From positions 62,001 to 126,000 of the forward strand of contig JAYGHB010000004.1 in the NCBI GenBank assembly GCA_034931985.1: a stretch of 64,000 nt of DNA. The letters run 5' to 3'. This document shows, piece after piece, positions 9,425-19,397 of the stretch (position 1 is the first letter of the stretch; the number at the start of each line of letters is the position of its first letter). The translations under genes and the position numbers were made by a program. The notes beneath the pieces were generated by a model, which worked only from the letters and a program-made list of their open reading frames with translations, ran no database searches and was not told the DNA's origin. This DNA is from Halotia wernerae (lineage in GTDB: Bacteria > Cyanobacteriota > Cyanobacteriia > Cyanobacteriales > Nostocaceae).

Positions 9425-10732
9425 CTATAACTCAAATTCTCTGGCTTCTGCCAAAATTGGATTGATATCAAACCACGAACTATCTTCATCGCGATATTCA
9501 AAAACAAACATACTACGAAGCAAAAGTTCGTATTTTTCATGACCTCTCAACTTTTTGTCTTGCGCTACCTCCAATAATAATTCCCATTCATCGGGAGTAA
9601 TGGCTAAAGTTAACTCATTGCGACGTTGTTTAATTACCTTATCTATGCATTCCCGCGAAAGGGGTGGGTCTTCCCGCTGAAGACAGCGAAATAATAACAT
9701 CAATAAATTACGCAAATGACCACCGCTAACTAAACACAGTCGTTCTAAAGTCTTAGGACTATCAAAAACCTCAGTGATTAAATTACGGTTTTGTTCCCAA
9801 CCAACACCAGGAAAAGCCCTCGCCATTACCATTTGTTGTAGTAGTCTGATTCCCTGTGGGTAGTGAGAATTATCTTGTAATAGCACGGGAACCATTGGCA
9901 AAACTTTAGGGTCTACACCGAAGCGATTTGTTAACCTTCCTAAAGCATTGGAAAATAGCAACACTAAAGGAATTGTATAGACAACGTGACAATTTAGCTG
10001 GTTTAATTGTTCACCGCGTTCGACAAATAGATACTCCGGCTGGTAATAACCAGAAGGCTTCAAAGAGTTATCAATTCGGTCGAGATTATCTACTATGACT
10101 ACTAGTCCTTTCTTACCTAGGTATCTGAGCTTTTCTCTAGCAGGTTTGAGCAATTCTTTGTTGATTGACTCTAAAATGCTATTGGTGCGTGGTTCTAGAT
10201 ATTGCCGCAATTGACCGCGCAGTTTGGGACTATCTTTGGTTTTGGCTGTAATTTTGGCAATACCCACAGATAATTCAGCTTCCGCTGAAAGGTCTAGGGG
10301 CGTTTGCAAAAAATCGACAATTTCGGTAAACAGATTTTGAAAGTAGCCTGGTTTCAGGTTAATTTTTATTGCTTCTAGACTTTGGCTCACCTCGCGGGCG
10401 ATCGCTAGTAAAATATCAGTAACGTCAACATCTGCCATATCTAGACTTTGGCTAGACTCGAAATAAACTACATGAAAGTCTTGCTGTTCTAACTCTGCTT
10501 TGAGTCGTAGTAATTCTGTAGATTTACCACAGCCGATATGTCCGGTAAATAACTGGCAAGTTGGTTCATTGGGTGAAAGGCGGGTAATAGTTCGCCCCAA
10601 TTCTTCAATTATCTTGCCACCACGCACTTGAGAAAAATCAATATAATACTGTCTATCTTCTGCTTTGCCTACAACCAGAGTCTTACTAGGGTTGCAAGCC
10701 TGAAAAAACCTTGTTAAATCCAGTTTCATCAC
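9425..10732 (-). CDS. P-loop ATPase, operon partner of the STAND/WD40 protein
   Basis: A 435-residue AAA/STAND-like ATPase. Walker A is FTGHIGCGKST (about residues 62-72) and Walker B is GLVVIVDNLDRID (near 210-222). After it comes an R-rich sensor-like region (RLTNRFGVDPKV) and the helical C-terminal part (SGGHLRNLLMLLFRCLQRE). No membrane segment or known effector domain is visible. Two Met codons are adjacent at the start (10732 and 10729). The gene precedes the giant STAND/WD40 gene in the same direction, so the two probably form one functional pair. Function is not known; a regulatory or conflict role is inference only. Confidence 0.75.
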   Translation of the reverse strand: MMKLDLTRFFQACNPSKTLVVGKAEDRQYYIDFSQVRGGKIIEELGRTITRLSPNEPTCQLFTGHIGCGKSTELLRLKAELEQQDFHVVYFESSQSLDMADVDVTDILLAIAREVSQSLEAIKINLKPGYFQNLFTEIVDFLQTPLDLSAEAELSVGIAKITAKTKDSPKLRGQLRQYLEPRTNSILESINKELLKPAREKLRYLGKKGLVVIVDNLDRIDNSLKPSGYYQPEYLFVERGEQLNQLNCHVVYTIPLVLLFSNALGRLTNRFGVDPKVLPMVPVLLQDNSHYPQGIRLLQQMVMARAFPGVGWEQNRNLITEVFDSPKTLERLCLVSGGHLRNLLMLLFRCLQREDPPLSRECIDKVIKQRRNELTLAITPDEWELLLEVAQDKKLRGHEKYELLLRSMFVFEYRDEDSSWFDINPILAEAREFEL

Positions 10733-10816
10733 ATATAACCCAACATAAGCCTGACATTAACACCCATTTCAGTGATTATACAAATGACAAGGCTGCTATT
10801 TCGGAATTTGTCAGAA

Positions 10817-10839
10817 ACCCCACGGCTAAAGCCGGGGGC
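10817..10839 (+). other. GC-rich hairpin, possible omega-RNA or IS200/IS605 end remnant
   Basis: CCCCACGGC-TAAA-GCCGGGGG forms a tight stem with a bulged A. Hairpins of this kind cap IS200/IS605-family ends and the RNA partners of IscB/TnpB proteins in cyanobacteria. It lies about 30 bases before the IscB fragment on the same strand, where a guide-RNA scaffold would be expected after an internal deletion. The link is an inference from position and shape. Confidence 0.35.
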
Positions 10840-10867
10840 TTGAAAAAGCCCTATCTGACCAGATTAA

Positions 10868-11113
10868 GTCTTAACTGACTACGTTAGAGACAAGCGTTAC
10901 CCTGATATCCAAGGGAAAGAATACCAGCAAGGAACGTTAGCAGGTTATGAGACGCGAGAGTTTCTATTAGAAAAGTGGAATAGACAATGCGCTTACTGCG
11001 GAATTAAAGATGTTCCTCTGCAAATAGAACATATTCATCCACGAGCGAAAGGGGGTTCCAACTCAATCACAAACCTGACTTTAAGCTGCGAAAAATGTAA
11101 TACCAAAAAGTAA
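10868..11113 (+). pseudogene. IscB (RNA-guided OMEGA nuclease) HNH-domain remnant
   Basis: An open stretch of about 81 codons without a start codon. It encodes EYQQGTLAGYETREFLLEKW, the end of the RuvC-II/linker segment of IscB, followed by the HNH zinc motif: CAYCG, then the catalytic IEHIHPRAKGGSNS and the second Cys pair CEKC. The stop (11111-11113) falls right after the HNH, where intact IscB continues into RuvC-III. The N-terminal PLMP and RuvC-I parts are absent. Intact IscB is around 400-500 residues, so only about one sixth remains. IscB is the IS200/IS605-associated ancestor of Cas9. This copy cannot be active. Confidence 0.8.
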
Positions 11114-11291
11114 AAAGTTAAAAGGCAAAAGAAAGAAAAAGAAAATGGTCACAAGCCCTCCCAAGTTCCCTAGGGCGGGAAACCCGCCTACAGGACTTCT
11201 CTCTCAATTTATTTATGAAAAAAACGAAGTATTTGAAACAAGATGGCGCAAGCAACGAAGTTTCAATACGTCCTGATACAAATCCACGCCA

Positions 11292-11440
11292 GTGACGCTC
11301 GCAGGCTCGCTACCGCTTCGCTAACGCTCAAGTCGGGGAACCCCTTCGGGTGACGCTCGCAAGCTCGCTACCGCTGCGCTAACGCCAGTTGCCTGCGGAG
11401 GGAAACCCTCCCGCAGCACTGGACTCACCGCCCACGCGAC
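11292..11440. repeat. Dispersed palindromic repeat cluster
   Basis: Two direct copies of GTGACGCTCGCAGGCTCGC plus TACCGCTTCGCTAACGC (first copy 11292-11327, second with two changes at 11350-11384), followed by a GC-rich inverted repeat around GGAGGGAAACCCTCC (about 11397-11411). Such units are scattered through Nostocales genomes. No coding potential. Confidence 0.6.
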
Positions 11441-11626
11441 TGGCTCCCTACTTTTAAGTATGGGGATTTCCCTGTTGCCTGTTGCCCGTTAAGAGTTCCC
11501 TTTTAGTGGCTCTGCCGACTTGTAGCGACTGCCGCCGTTAAGTCTTCGACTGTAATGGCAGTCCTCTTGCTCCATTAAGATAGAACAGCTAGAACAGCAG
11601 TTTTTTTTCGCAGTCAGGGGCTAACT

Positions 11627-13354
11627 ATGCTGGAACATGATGTGATTATTGTCGGGGGTGGATTGGCGGGTTGCCGCGCCGCTGTGGAAATTGCCCGGAC
11701 TGACCCCAGTTTAAATATTGCTGTGGTTGCTAAAACCCATCCGATTCGTTCCCATTCGGTTGCTGCCCAAGGTGGTATGGCAGCATCCCTCAAAAATGTG
11801 GATTCAGAAGACAGTTGGGAAGCCCACGCTTTTGATACTGTTAAGGGTTCAGACTACTTGGCAGACCAAGACGCAGTGGCTATTCTCGCCCAAGAAGCGC
11901 CGGATGTAGTAATTGACTTAGAACACATGGGTGTTTTATTCTCTCGCTTAAGCGATGGTCGCATCGCTCAACGGGCTTTCGGCGGACATACCCACAACCG
12001 CACTTGTTACGCGGCTGATAAGACTGGTCACGCAATTTTGCATGAATTGGTCAATAATCTGCGGCGTTATGGTGTGCAAATTTACCAAGAGTGGTATGTA
12101 ATGCGCCTGATTTTGTCAGAAGGTCAGGCAAAGGGTGTGGTGATGTATAGCATTTTGGATGGGCATATAGAGGTGATGCGGGCTAAGGCAGTAATGTTTG
12201 CCACTGGGGGCTATGGTCGTGTTTATAATACCACCTCTAATGATTATGCTTCTACGGGTGATGGTTTAGCAATGGCGGCGATCGCCGGTTTGCCTTTAGA
12301 AGATATGGAATTTGTCCAATTTCATCCCACTGGTTTGTATCCGGTAGGAGTGCTGATTTCCGAAGCAGTGCGGGGAGAAGGAGCGTATCTCATCAATAGT
12401 GAAGGCAATCGCTTCATGGCCAACTATGCACCCAGTCGCATGGAACTAGCTCCTCGTGATATTACCTCACGAGCGATCGCCTACGAAATTCGCGCAGGTC
12501 GGGGTATTCATGCCGATGGTAGTGCTGGTGGGTCGTTTGTCTATCTTGACTTGCGGCACATGGGCAAAGAAAAAATTATGAGTCGCGTCCCCTTCTGCTG
12601 GGAAGAAGCCCATCGCTTAGTAGGTGTGGATGCAGTAACTCAACCCATGCCAGTCCGCCCGACAATTCATTATTGTATGGGTGGTATCCCAGTTAATACT
12701 GATGGTCAAGTCCGTAACAGTAGCGAGAGTTTAGTTGACGGTTTCTTTGCTGCTGGTGAAACATCTTGTGTTTCTGTCCACGGCGCTAATCGCCTCGGTA
12801 GTAATTCTCTGCTGGAATGTGTAGTTTATGGTAAACGCACTGGGGCAGCGATCGCCAAATTTGTGCAAAACCGCAAACTACCAACGCTAGATGAGCAACA
12901 TTATGTTAACGAAGCCAAGCAACAAATCCAAGTCTTGCTAGAACAACCAGGACAGTATCGCATTAACCAAGTTCGTCAAGCCTTTCAAGACTGTATGACT
13001 CAATTCTGTGGAGTTTTCCGTACTCAAGAATTAATGAGTGAAGGCTTGCATAAACTAGAAGAATTACAACAGCAATACCCCCAAATTTATTTAGATGATA
13101 AAGGCAGTTGCTGGAATACAGAAATTGTAGAAGCCCTAGAACTGCAAAGTTTGATGGTAGTAGGACAGACAATTCTAGCATCAGCCCTAAATCGCCAAGA
13201 AAGTCGCGGCGCTCATTTTCGTGAAGATTATCCCCAAAGAGACGATACTAATTTCCTGAAGCACACAATGGCTTACTATTCACCAGCAGGAATTAACATC
13301 CAGTATCGCGCAGTGGCAATCACCATGTTTGAGCCAAAAGAGCGCAAGTATTAA
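11627..13354 (+). CDS. sdhA: Succinate dehydrogenase/fumarate reductase flavoprotein subunit
   Basis: A 575-residue FAD-binding subunit that oxidises succinate to fumarate and feeds electrons to the quinone pool. The dinucleotide fold is at the N-terminus (DVIIVGGGLAGCRAA). SHSVAAQGGMAA and the His of FGGHTHNRTCYAADKTGH (the covalent FAD region) follow. Substrate-site motifs are EFVQFHPTGLYP and RGEGAYLINSEGNRFM, and GANRLGSNSLLECVVYG closes the FAD domain. The length is normal for the family. A purine-rich ribosome-binding site (AGGGG) precedes ATG 11627. The iron-sulfur subunit is not adjacent, as is usual in cyanobacteria where sdh genes are dispersed. Confidence 0.93.
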   Translation: MLEHDVIIVGGGLAGCRAAVEIARTDPSLNIAVVAKTHPIRSHSVAAQGGMAASLKNVDSEDSWEAHAFDTVKGSDYLADQDAVAILAQEAPDVVIDLEHMGVLFSRLSDGRIAQRAFGGHTHNRTCYAADKTGHAILHELVNNLRRYGVQIYQEWYVMRLILSEGQAKGVVMYSILDGHIEVMRAKAVMFATGGYGRVYNTTSNDYASTGDGLAMAAIAGLPLEDMEFVQFHPTGLYPVGVLISEAVRGEGAYLINSEGNRFMANYAPSRMELAPRDITSRAIAYEIRAGRGIHADGSAGGSFVYLDLRHMGKEKIMSRVPFCWEEAHRLVGVDAVTQPMPVRPTIHYCMGGIPVNTDGQVRNSSESLVDGFFAAGETSCVSVHGANRLGSNSLLECVVYGKRTGAAIAKFVQNRKLPTLDEQHYVNEAKQQIQVLLEQPGQYRINQVRQAFQDCMTQFCGVFRTQELMSEGLHKLEELQQQYPQIYLDDKGSCWNTEIVEALELQSLMVVGQTILASALNRQESRGAHFREDYPQRDDTNFLKHTMAYYSPAGINIQYRAVAITMFEPKERKY

Positions 13355-13426
13355 TTATTGTATCTTGAGGGTTAAAAATACGTTTCTTAACCCCCAAAAC
13401 ATACTGACATGCAGAGTGAAACGGTA

Positions 13427-13951
13427 TTATCGACGCACTACTACTAAAGTCCCTACAGAAGACCAGTTGTACAGTTTACGAGCCTGTTTGACTGGCAAAT
13501 TCACGCAACCATGACTAACTGGAATCCCAAATCGATTATGCCAGTATGCGCCATGAATCGCATAGCCTCTATGGAAATACATTGCGTAAGGAACATCAGG
13601 AATATTGTAGCCTCTGCCTCGCATTCTGTTAGTGCGATATTTAGAATTAATCAAAAACTTTCCTGTGGGTGTAGGAGTCGAGCGCTTTCCTGTGGAAATT
13701 CGGAATGAATACACTAGTTTTTTACCTTCCCATGCACGTAAGCGCTGCTCAGACAAATCAATTTCAATCCGACGAGGTAGAGATGCTAGGCGAGTATCAG
13801 ATGTAGTAATGCTTCTGTGATTGACTGATGCAGTTCTAGCTGTAGAAGAACTGGGGTCAGCCGTAGTTGGTAGCGACCAAGAAACTAAAGTCGCCATCAT
13901 CAATACTACACCTGTACAGAAAGTTCCTGAGCAACGTATCCAATTTTGCAT
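13427..13951 (-). CDS. L,D-transpeptidase (YkuD domain), copy 1
   Basis: A 174-residue secreted or membrane-anchored enzyme that makes peptidoglycan cross-links. An N-terminal hydrophobic signal (about residues 9-30) is followed by the YkuD domain. RIEIDLSEQRLRAWEGKKLV opens the domain, and the catalytic motif is HGAYWHNRFGIPVSHGCVNL with the nucleophilic Cys in SHGC. It is a close paralogue of the gene at 23843-24364: they share RMRGR-Y-(I/V)P-VPYAM. The two copies flank the ELWxxDGT cluster. It converges on sdhA. Confidence 0.9.
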   Translation of the reverse strand: MQNWIRCSGTFCTGVVLMMATLVSWSLPTTADPSSSTARTASVNHRSITTSDTRLASLPRRIEIDLSEQRLRAWEGKKLVYSFRISTGKRSTPTPTGKFLINSKYRTNRMRGRGYNIPDVPYAMYFHRGYAIHGAYWHNRFGIPVSHGCVNLPVKQARKLYNWSSVGTLVVVRR

Positions 13952-15171
13952 GTTGCATCACCTTCTATAATTTAGTTTACTCGTTTCGGCAGATGGAACG
14001 AAGTTTGAAGTTCGGCTTCTTCCATAGCTATTAATCGTGTCTGTTCAAAATGCACTGCAAAAGCACATCTGCTAATAAAAAGTTGCCAGTTTGAAAACTA
14101 CAAAATTTCTGGAACGGCTCCCAAGCTGGTTACACGAATGCTTTCCAAAACCAGTCTCATGCAGTTGTTTGCATGTACTGACTTGCAGATTTGACTGTGG
14201 TTGGCATTTGCTGCTAATTGTTATAGCAATAGAGATTTAAAAGGGAACAGGAAACAGGGACTGCGTGTGATGGGAGATTTAGACTCCCATCAACGCTTAC
14301 CGCCACAAGAAGGGGGACTCAGACCCACTGGTGGGAGAAGGAACAAACAGGCAACAAACCTCACTGTTGCCTATTATTGCCCGTTAAGAGTTCCCTCTCC
14401 CGTTCGCGTAGCGTCTTTGATAGGAGAAGGGAGTTGACTTGGTGTATATCTGACCAAGAAAGCAGTGTGAATCTATTTTCTAGCGCTTGATTGTGGTTTT
14501 ATGGGAGATTCTGCCGTACCTGTGACACTTTTACTTGTAATTTCAAACAGAATTTGTCAGGATTTACGCTTATTTATTCGGGGTAAATCATATTAGTCCC
14601 CTCTTCTATTTTTTATTTCAAGTTCAGTTATTCTACTTCCGGAAACTTCCGCAGAAAATTTCCCAATAAACCTCAATTGTCTTGATTTTTAGTTATTTTT
14701 GATTTCTCTTAAATTGTCTTTTGCGAAAATACCGACTAAGCCCAAAACTCAGTTTTTTACAGTCAGTAACCCACTTTCTCAACCCTCATTCACTTATGGG
14801 AAGTTTTTTCAAGTTGAACACACCTGTATTTGGATGAAAAACAATGCCAGTCTCTTCATTATTCCTTTATCTATATAAAGCAGCGACAAATCTTTTACAC
14901 TTCAAAATTTTTACATTGCTTTTTCAGTACTAGTCATTTATTCTAAAATACTGAGATATCAGCAATTTAACTGATAGCTTATTGCTGTTTAGTATAGTTT
15001 TGTTAAGAAAAATTTCTTCCACAAGTTAAGAGAAGTCCACGACTTTAATTAGTAGCTTCAAAAGTGATTGCGTTAATTCACTTAGTAATTGCTATTGAAA
15101 TAAAAGTCTGACTTTTGTCATAAAAATGATGTTAGCGTTAATTATTTTTATCAAAAATTGAGATAACTGTC
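13952..15171. other. 1.2-kb intergenic region, no supported gene
   Basis: AT-rich upstream DNA. It contains a dispersed repeat block at about 14240-14440 (GCCCGTTAAGAGTTCCCT shared with the region near 11485, and a TTCGCGTAGCGTC palindrome piece) and a long AT-rich leader before the DUF4347 start. A short open frame at 14201-14437 is made of these repeats and is not supported as a gene. No tRNA or structured RNA was recognised. Confidence 0.55.
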
Positions 15172-15669
15172 ATGGAAAACACTCAAACACTACAATTGCC
15201 CAATAGACAAAATGGTAAAAGCCGCTTGGTATTCATCGACTCTACAGTTGAAGATTACCAAAGCTTAGTAGCAGGTGCATTACCTAATACAGAAGTCGTC
15301 ATCTTGGATGCTGACTCTGATGGGGTAGAACAAATTAGCGCTATGCTGGCAACAAAGTCGGGAATTACCAGCCTACATATAGTGTCCCACGGCGCACCAG
15401 GACGGGTGTACCTGGGCAACACCGAACTAGGGCAACACACTCTTAACCACTATGCTGGGCAATTAATAAATTGGGCAGGAGCTTTTAGCAATGATGCACA
15501 AGTATTACTCTATGGTTGCGATGTTGGTCAAACAGAATTAGGCAAAGCATTTGTGCATCACCTGAGTGAACTGACTGGGGCGACAGTATTGGCATCAGAT
15601 AACCGCACTAGGGGAAGACTGGGAATTGGAGGTGGCAACCAAAAGGAGTACTGCTGCCCTTGCCTTTGA
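15172..15669 (+). CDS. DUF4347 N-terminal domain of ELWxxDGT protein A, frameshifted
   Basis: Codes for a DUF4347 domain (RLVFIDSTVEDYQSL, TSLHIVSHGAPGRVYLGN, VLLYGCDVGQTELGKAFV), the usual N-terminal module of giant cyanobacterial secreted repeat proteins. The frame is lost around 15612-15620. Reading ACT-A-GGG-GAA-GAC-TGG with one base skipped restores T-G-E-D-W-E-L-E-V-A-T-K, which joins the next frame, so a single extra base separates this domain from the repeats that should follow in the same protein. It could be a true mutation or a sequencing error. The residues after NRT in this frame are artefactual. Confidence 0.75.
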   Translation: MENTQTLQLPNRQNGKSRLVFIDSTVEDYQSLVAGALPNTEVVILDADSDGVEQISAMLATKSGITSLHIVSHGAPGRVYLGNTELGQHTLNHYAGQLINWAGAFSNDAQVLLYGCDVGQTELGKAFVHHLSELTGATVLASDNRTRGRLGIGGGNQKEYCCPCL

Positions 15670-16856
15670 ATCAGCAACTTTAGCGAAGTATGGAGCAGTG
15701 ATGGCTAAACCTTACATAGTAAGTGACATTGTACCTGGGTATCTTGGTTCTACTAACTCTTACCTGACAAGCGTTAACGGTACTCTCTATTTCTTTACTA
15801 GTTTCAATTTAGAAGGTGACTACTACCAGGATTTTTTAGGTATTCGCTTATGGAAAAGCGATGGCACAAAGGCAGGTACTGTCGCGGTTAAGGACATCTT
15901 CCCTTTATTCTTTAAAGATGCTGAACCCCAGGGACTGACAAGTTTTAACGGCATCTTTTACTTTTTAGCTAATAACGACGGTTATAAATTGTGGAAAAGT
16001 GATGGAACTCCAGAAGGTACTGTTGATGTAGTCGGTCTGACTGGCGATCGCAATACTTCTCCTACATTACTAGCAAACATCAATGGCACTCTCTATTTCT
16101 CTGTTATTAATACAAATAATTACTATGAAGAAGAATACCATTATGATTTGTGGAAGAGCGATGGCACAGAAGAAGGCACTTTCAAAGTCAAAGAATTTGA
16201 TAGTTTCGTTGGTATTGCCTCATCAATAAACGTCAACGGTACACTCTATTTCACTACTAATCAATATAGTGAGGACGAAGAAGGCAACTATTTCGAGCAA
16301 ATTACATTATGGGAAAGTAATGGCACTACTGCTGGTACCGTCCCCTTCAAAGAATTCAATATTGACGGCTATCTCTACAACTTAACGCAGGTTAGTAATA
16401 TTTTCTATTTCACTATTAATAACTATAGTGACTCCAATGAATTGTGGAAAAGTGATGGCACAACACAAGGCACTGTCAAAGTCAAAGACATCAATGCCTC
16501 ATACCTGAGAAACTTCAACAACACTCTCTATTTCATTGCTGATGATGTTACTCACGGTAAAGAGTTGTGGAAAAGCGATGGTACAACAGCAGGCACTGTC
16601 TTAGTTAAAGATATCAGATCAGGAAAATCTAGTAGTTTTACTGATATATACAGTATAACTAACGTCGATGATATTCTCTATTTCATTGCTGACGACGGCA
16701 TCCACGGTGGAGAGTTGTGGAAAAGCGATGGCACTACTGCTGGCACTGTCCTGGTTAAAGACATCAACTCAGGAGCTGGTAGTTCCAAGATATCTGGTCT
16801 GACTAACGTCGATGATATTCTCTATTTCATTGCTGACGACGGCATCCACGGTGGAG
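15626..16856 (+). CDS. ELWxxDGT-repeat protein A, part before the assembly gap
   Basis: This continues the DUF4347 frame after the +1 shift (EVATKRSTAALAFESATLAKYG) and then carries about eight repeats of the ELWKSDGTxxGTVxVKDI type, each preceded by a NGTLYF strand. The repeats resemble beta-propeller-like blades of extracellular proteins. It runs into the 100-N gap at 16857. The last bases before the gap (GGT GGA G) and the first after it (AG TTG TGG) join in frame to give G-G-E-L-W, so the gap breaks a repeat. The real protein probably starts at 15172 and ends at 19340. Confidence 0.75.
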
Positions 16857-16956
16857 NNNNNNNNNNNNNNNNNNNNNNNNNNNNNNNNNNNNNNNNNNNN
16901 NNNNNNNNNNNNNNNNNNNNNNNNNNNNNNNNNNNNNNNNNNNNNNNNNNNNNNNN
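16857..16956. other. Assembly gap (100 N)
   Basis: Exactly 100 Ns inside near-identical tandem ELWxxDGT repeats: a placeholder of unknown true length. The flanks join in frame and in register if the Ns are removed, so the missing DNA is probably zero or a whole number of repeat units. Confidence 0.98.
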
Positions 16957-19340
16957 AGTTGTGGAAAAGCGATGGCACTACTGCTGGCACTGTCTTGGTT
17001 GAAGATATCAAGCCTGGATCTGGTAGTTCCAATATCTCCGAGCTAACCAACGTCGATGGTACACTCTATTTTAATGCTGATGACGGCATCTACGTTAAAG
17101 AGTTGTGGGCATTGAACACTAACACTCCTGTAGCTAGCCCCATAGTCAGCATTACTGCTATTGATGCTAACGCTGCTGAAGCTGGTAACGAGCCTGCCGT
17201 TTTCCGCATCAGCCGCATTGGTGATACTAGTACTGCGTTAACTGTCAAATATAATATTGATGGCACTGCTACTAACGGCCAAGACTACAATCAACTTACT
17301 GGTAGTATTAACATTGCCGCAGGTCAATCTTTTGTAGACTTGGCTATTACTCCAATCAGTGATACTTTCCCAGAAGGTAGCGAAACTGTCAGTGTTACCT
17401 TGTTTGATCAGTACTACCAGTACTATGTTGTAGATTCATCTGCCAATGCTGCTACTGCTACCATTGCCGACGATACCAGTGCGGTAGTATTGACTCAACC
17501 CTACCCATTGAAAGACATCTACACAGGTCTTGGTAGTTCCGATATCTCCTATTTAACAAAGTTTAACGGTATCCTCTATTTCACCGCTGATGACGGTATT
17601 CACGGTAGGGAGTTATGGAAGAGCAATGGAATGGTGGCAGGCACTGTCCTGGTCAAAGACATCGTTCCTGGGTTTGGTGGCTCTGATCCTAACATACAGA
17701 TAAATATTGATAACATCCTCTATTTTACTGCTGACGACGGCACTAGCCCCTACACCTACCGTAGAGATTTATGGAAGAGCGACGGCACCCAAAATGGTAC
17801 TGTCCTAGTTAAAGACCTCCCTGGGTCTGATCGTTCATACGCATACACCCCTACAAACGTCAACGGTAGCCTCTATTTCTTTGCTTATGAAAGCAGCGGC
17901 AGCACTTATAGTTATAATTTGTGGAAAAGTAATGGCACTACTGCTGGCACTATCAAACTTAAAACCAGTGATTATACTCTCTGGAACTTAATTAATGTCA
18001 ACGATATTGTCTATTTCACTTATTATGACCAGACCTACGGTCAAGAATTGTGGAAAAGCGATGGCACTATTGCTGGGACTGTTAGAGTCAAAGACATTAA
18101 CCCTGGCTCTGGTGGCTCCAATATCTCCAACTTCTTCAGCATTAACAATACTCTTTATTTCTTTGCTAACGACGGTACTCACGGTAAAGAGTTGTGGAAA
18201 AGCGATGGTACTGCTGCTGGCACTGTCAGAATCACAGACATCAACCTATCGTTTTATAATTCTTCGATCTCCAATTTAAGAAATACCCTTTATTTCACGG
18301 TTAGCGATCAGTACGGCTACGCTAAACAGTTGTGGACAAGTGATGGTACTGCTGCTGGCACTGTTCTGGTCAAAGACATCAGCCAAGCAAGCTCTGATAG
18401 TTTAAGTATCAATTTACTGACAAACTTTAATGACAGCCTTTATTTCACGATTAACAAACCTGCTAGTAAGAGTATAGAGTTGTGGACAAGTGATGGTACT
18501 GCTGCTGGCACTGTTTTAGTCAAAGACATTAACTCTGTATATTACTATGCTACCAATTTCTCCAATCTGACCGAGGTTGATAGCCTCCTCTATTTCACTT
18601 ATGGCGATACATTATGGAAGACTGATGGCACAAAAAATGGTACTGTTTTGGTTAAAGATATAAATGTATTTGCTGGTAATTTTAGTGCCTCAATAAATAT
18701 CTTCAACCAATTAATTGATGCCAACGGCACTCTCTATTTCTCTGCTGACGATGGCATTCACGGTAATGAGTTGTGGAAGAGTGATGGGACAGAAGAGGGT
18801 ACTGTCCTGGTAAAAGACCTTAATCCTGGGGCTACTGGTTCCAATCCTAGTAATTTGACCTACCTCAACGATACCCTTTATTTCACTGCTGACGACGGCA
18901 TCCACGGTAATGAGTTGTGGGCAATCAAAACCGACGATGTGATCAATGGCAATGATAGTCGTGACCCATTAATTGGTACTAATGGCAGCGATCGCATTAT
19001 CGGCGGTACTGGTAGCAAAACAATAACGGGCGGCGCTGGGAATGATCAGTTTGTCTACACCAGCATTCGAGAAGTCGGTCATCGCATCACTGATTTTACT
19101 GTTGGTAGCGACAAAATCGTTCTGACACAACTGCTTGATAGCTTAGTGACTGGCGGTTACAAAGGCAGTGATGCATTTGCCGATGGCTATGTGCGAGTGG
19201 TACAAGGAAGCACTGCTAACAGCACGATTGTGCAAATTGACCGTGATGGTCTCATGGGTTCGGCAACTTTCCGACCATTTATTGAGTTAGATAATGTTAC
19301 TCCCCAGGCGATGAATAATATTAATAACTTTGTGTTCTAG
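16957..19340 (+). CDS. ELWxxDGT-repeat protein A, Calx-beta and C-terminal secretion part
   Basis: After the gap come one more ELWxxDGT blade and a Calx-beta domain (about 17140-17490: RISRIGDTSTALTVKYNIDG, FPEGSETVSVTLFD). A second long run of ELWxxDGT blades reaches to about 18920. The C-terminal RTX-type tail follows (DRIIGGTGSKTITGGAGNDQ, then DFTVGSDKIVL). GGxGxD-like nonapeptides and this tail type go with type I secretion, so the protein is probably exported and calcium-binding. The biological role of the family is unknown. Confidence 0.8.
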
Positions 19341-19397
19341 TTTGGTATTTTCAAAGCTTGTTTAATTGATAGCTTCAAAGTCAATTGCATCAATTAT

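Larger units (their letters stand above)
10733..11626. other. Intergenic region with IscB remnant and palindromic repeats
   Basis: About 890 bases without an intact gene. From left to right: a GC-rich hairpin like the end of an IS200/IS605-type element (10817-10839), an HNH-coding IscB fragment (10868-11113), an A-rich stretch, then dispersed palindromic repeats (11292-11440) and the motif GCCCGTTAAGAGTTCCCT (near 11485), which recurs near 14378. Confidence 0.7.

Noticed and set aside
14201..14437. A 78-codon open frame
   Set aside because: It consists of dispersed repeat DNA and low-complexity filler, with no protein-like pattern.
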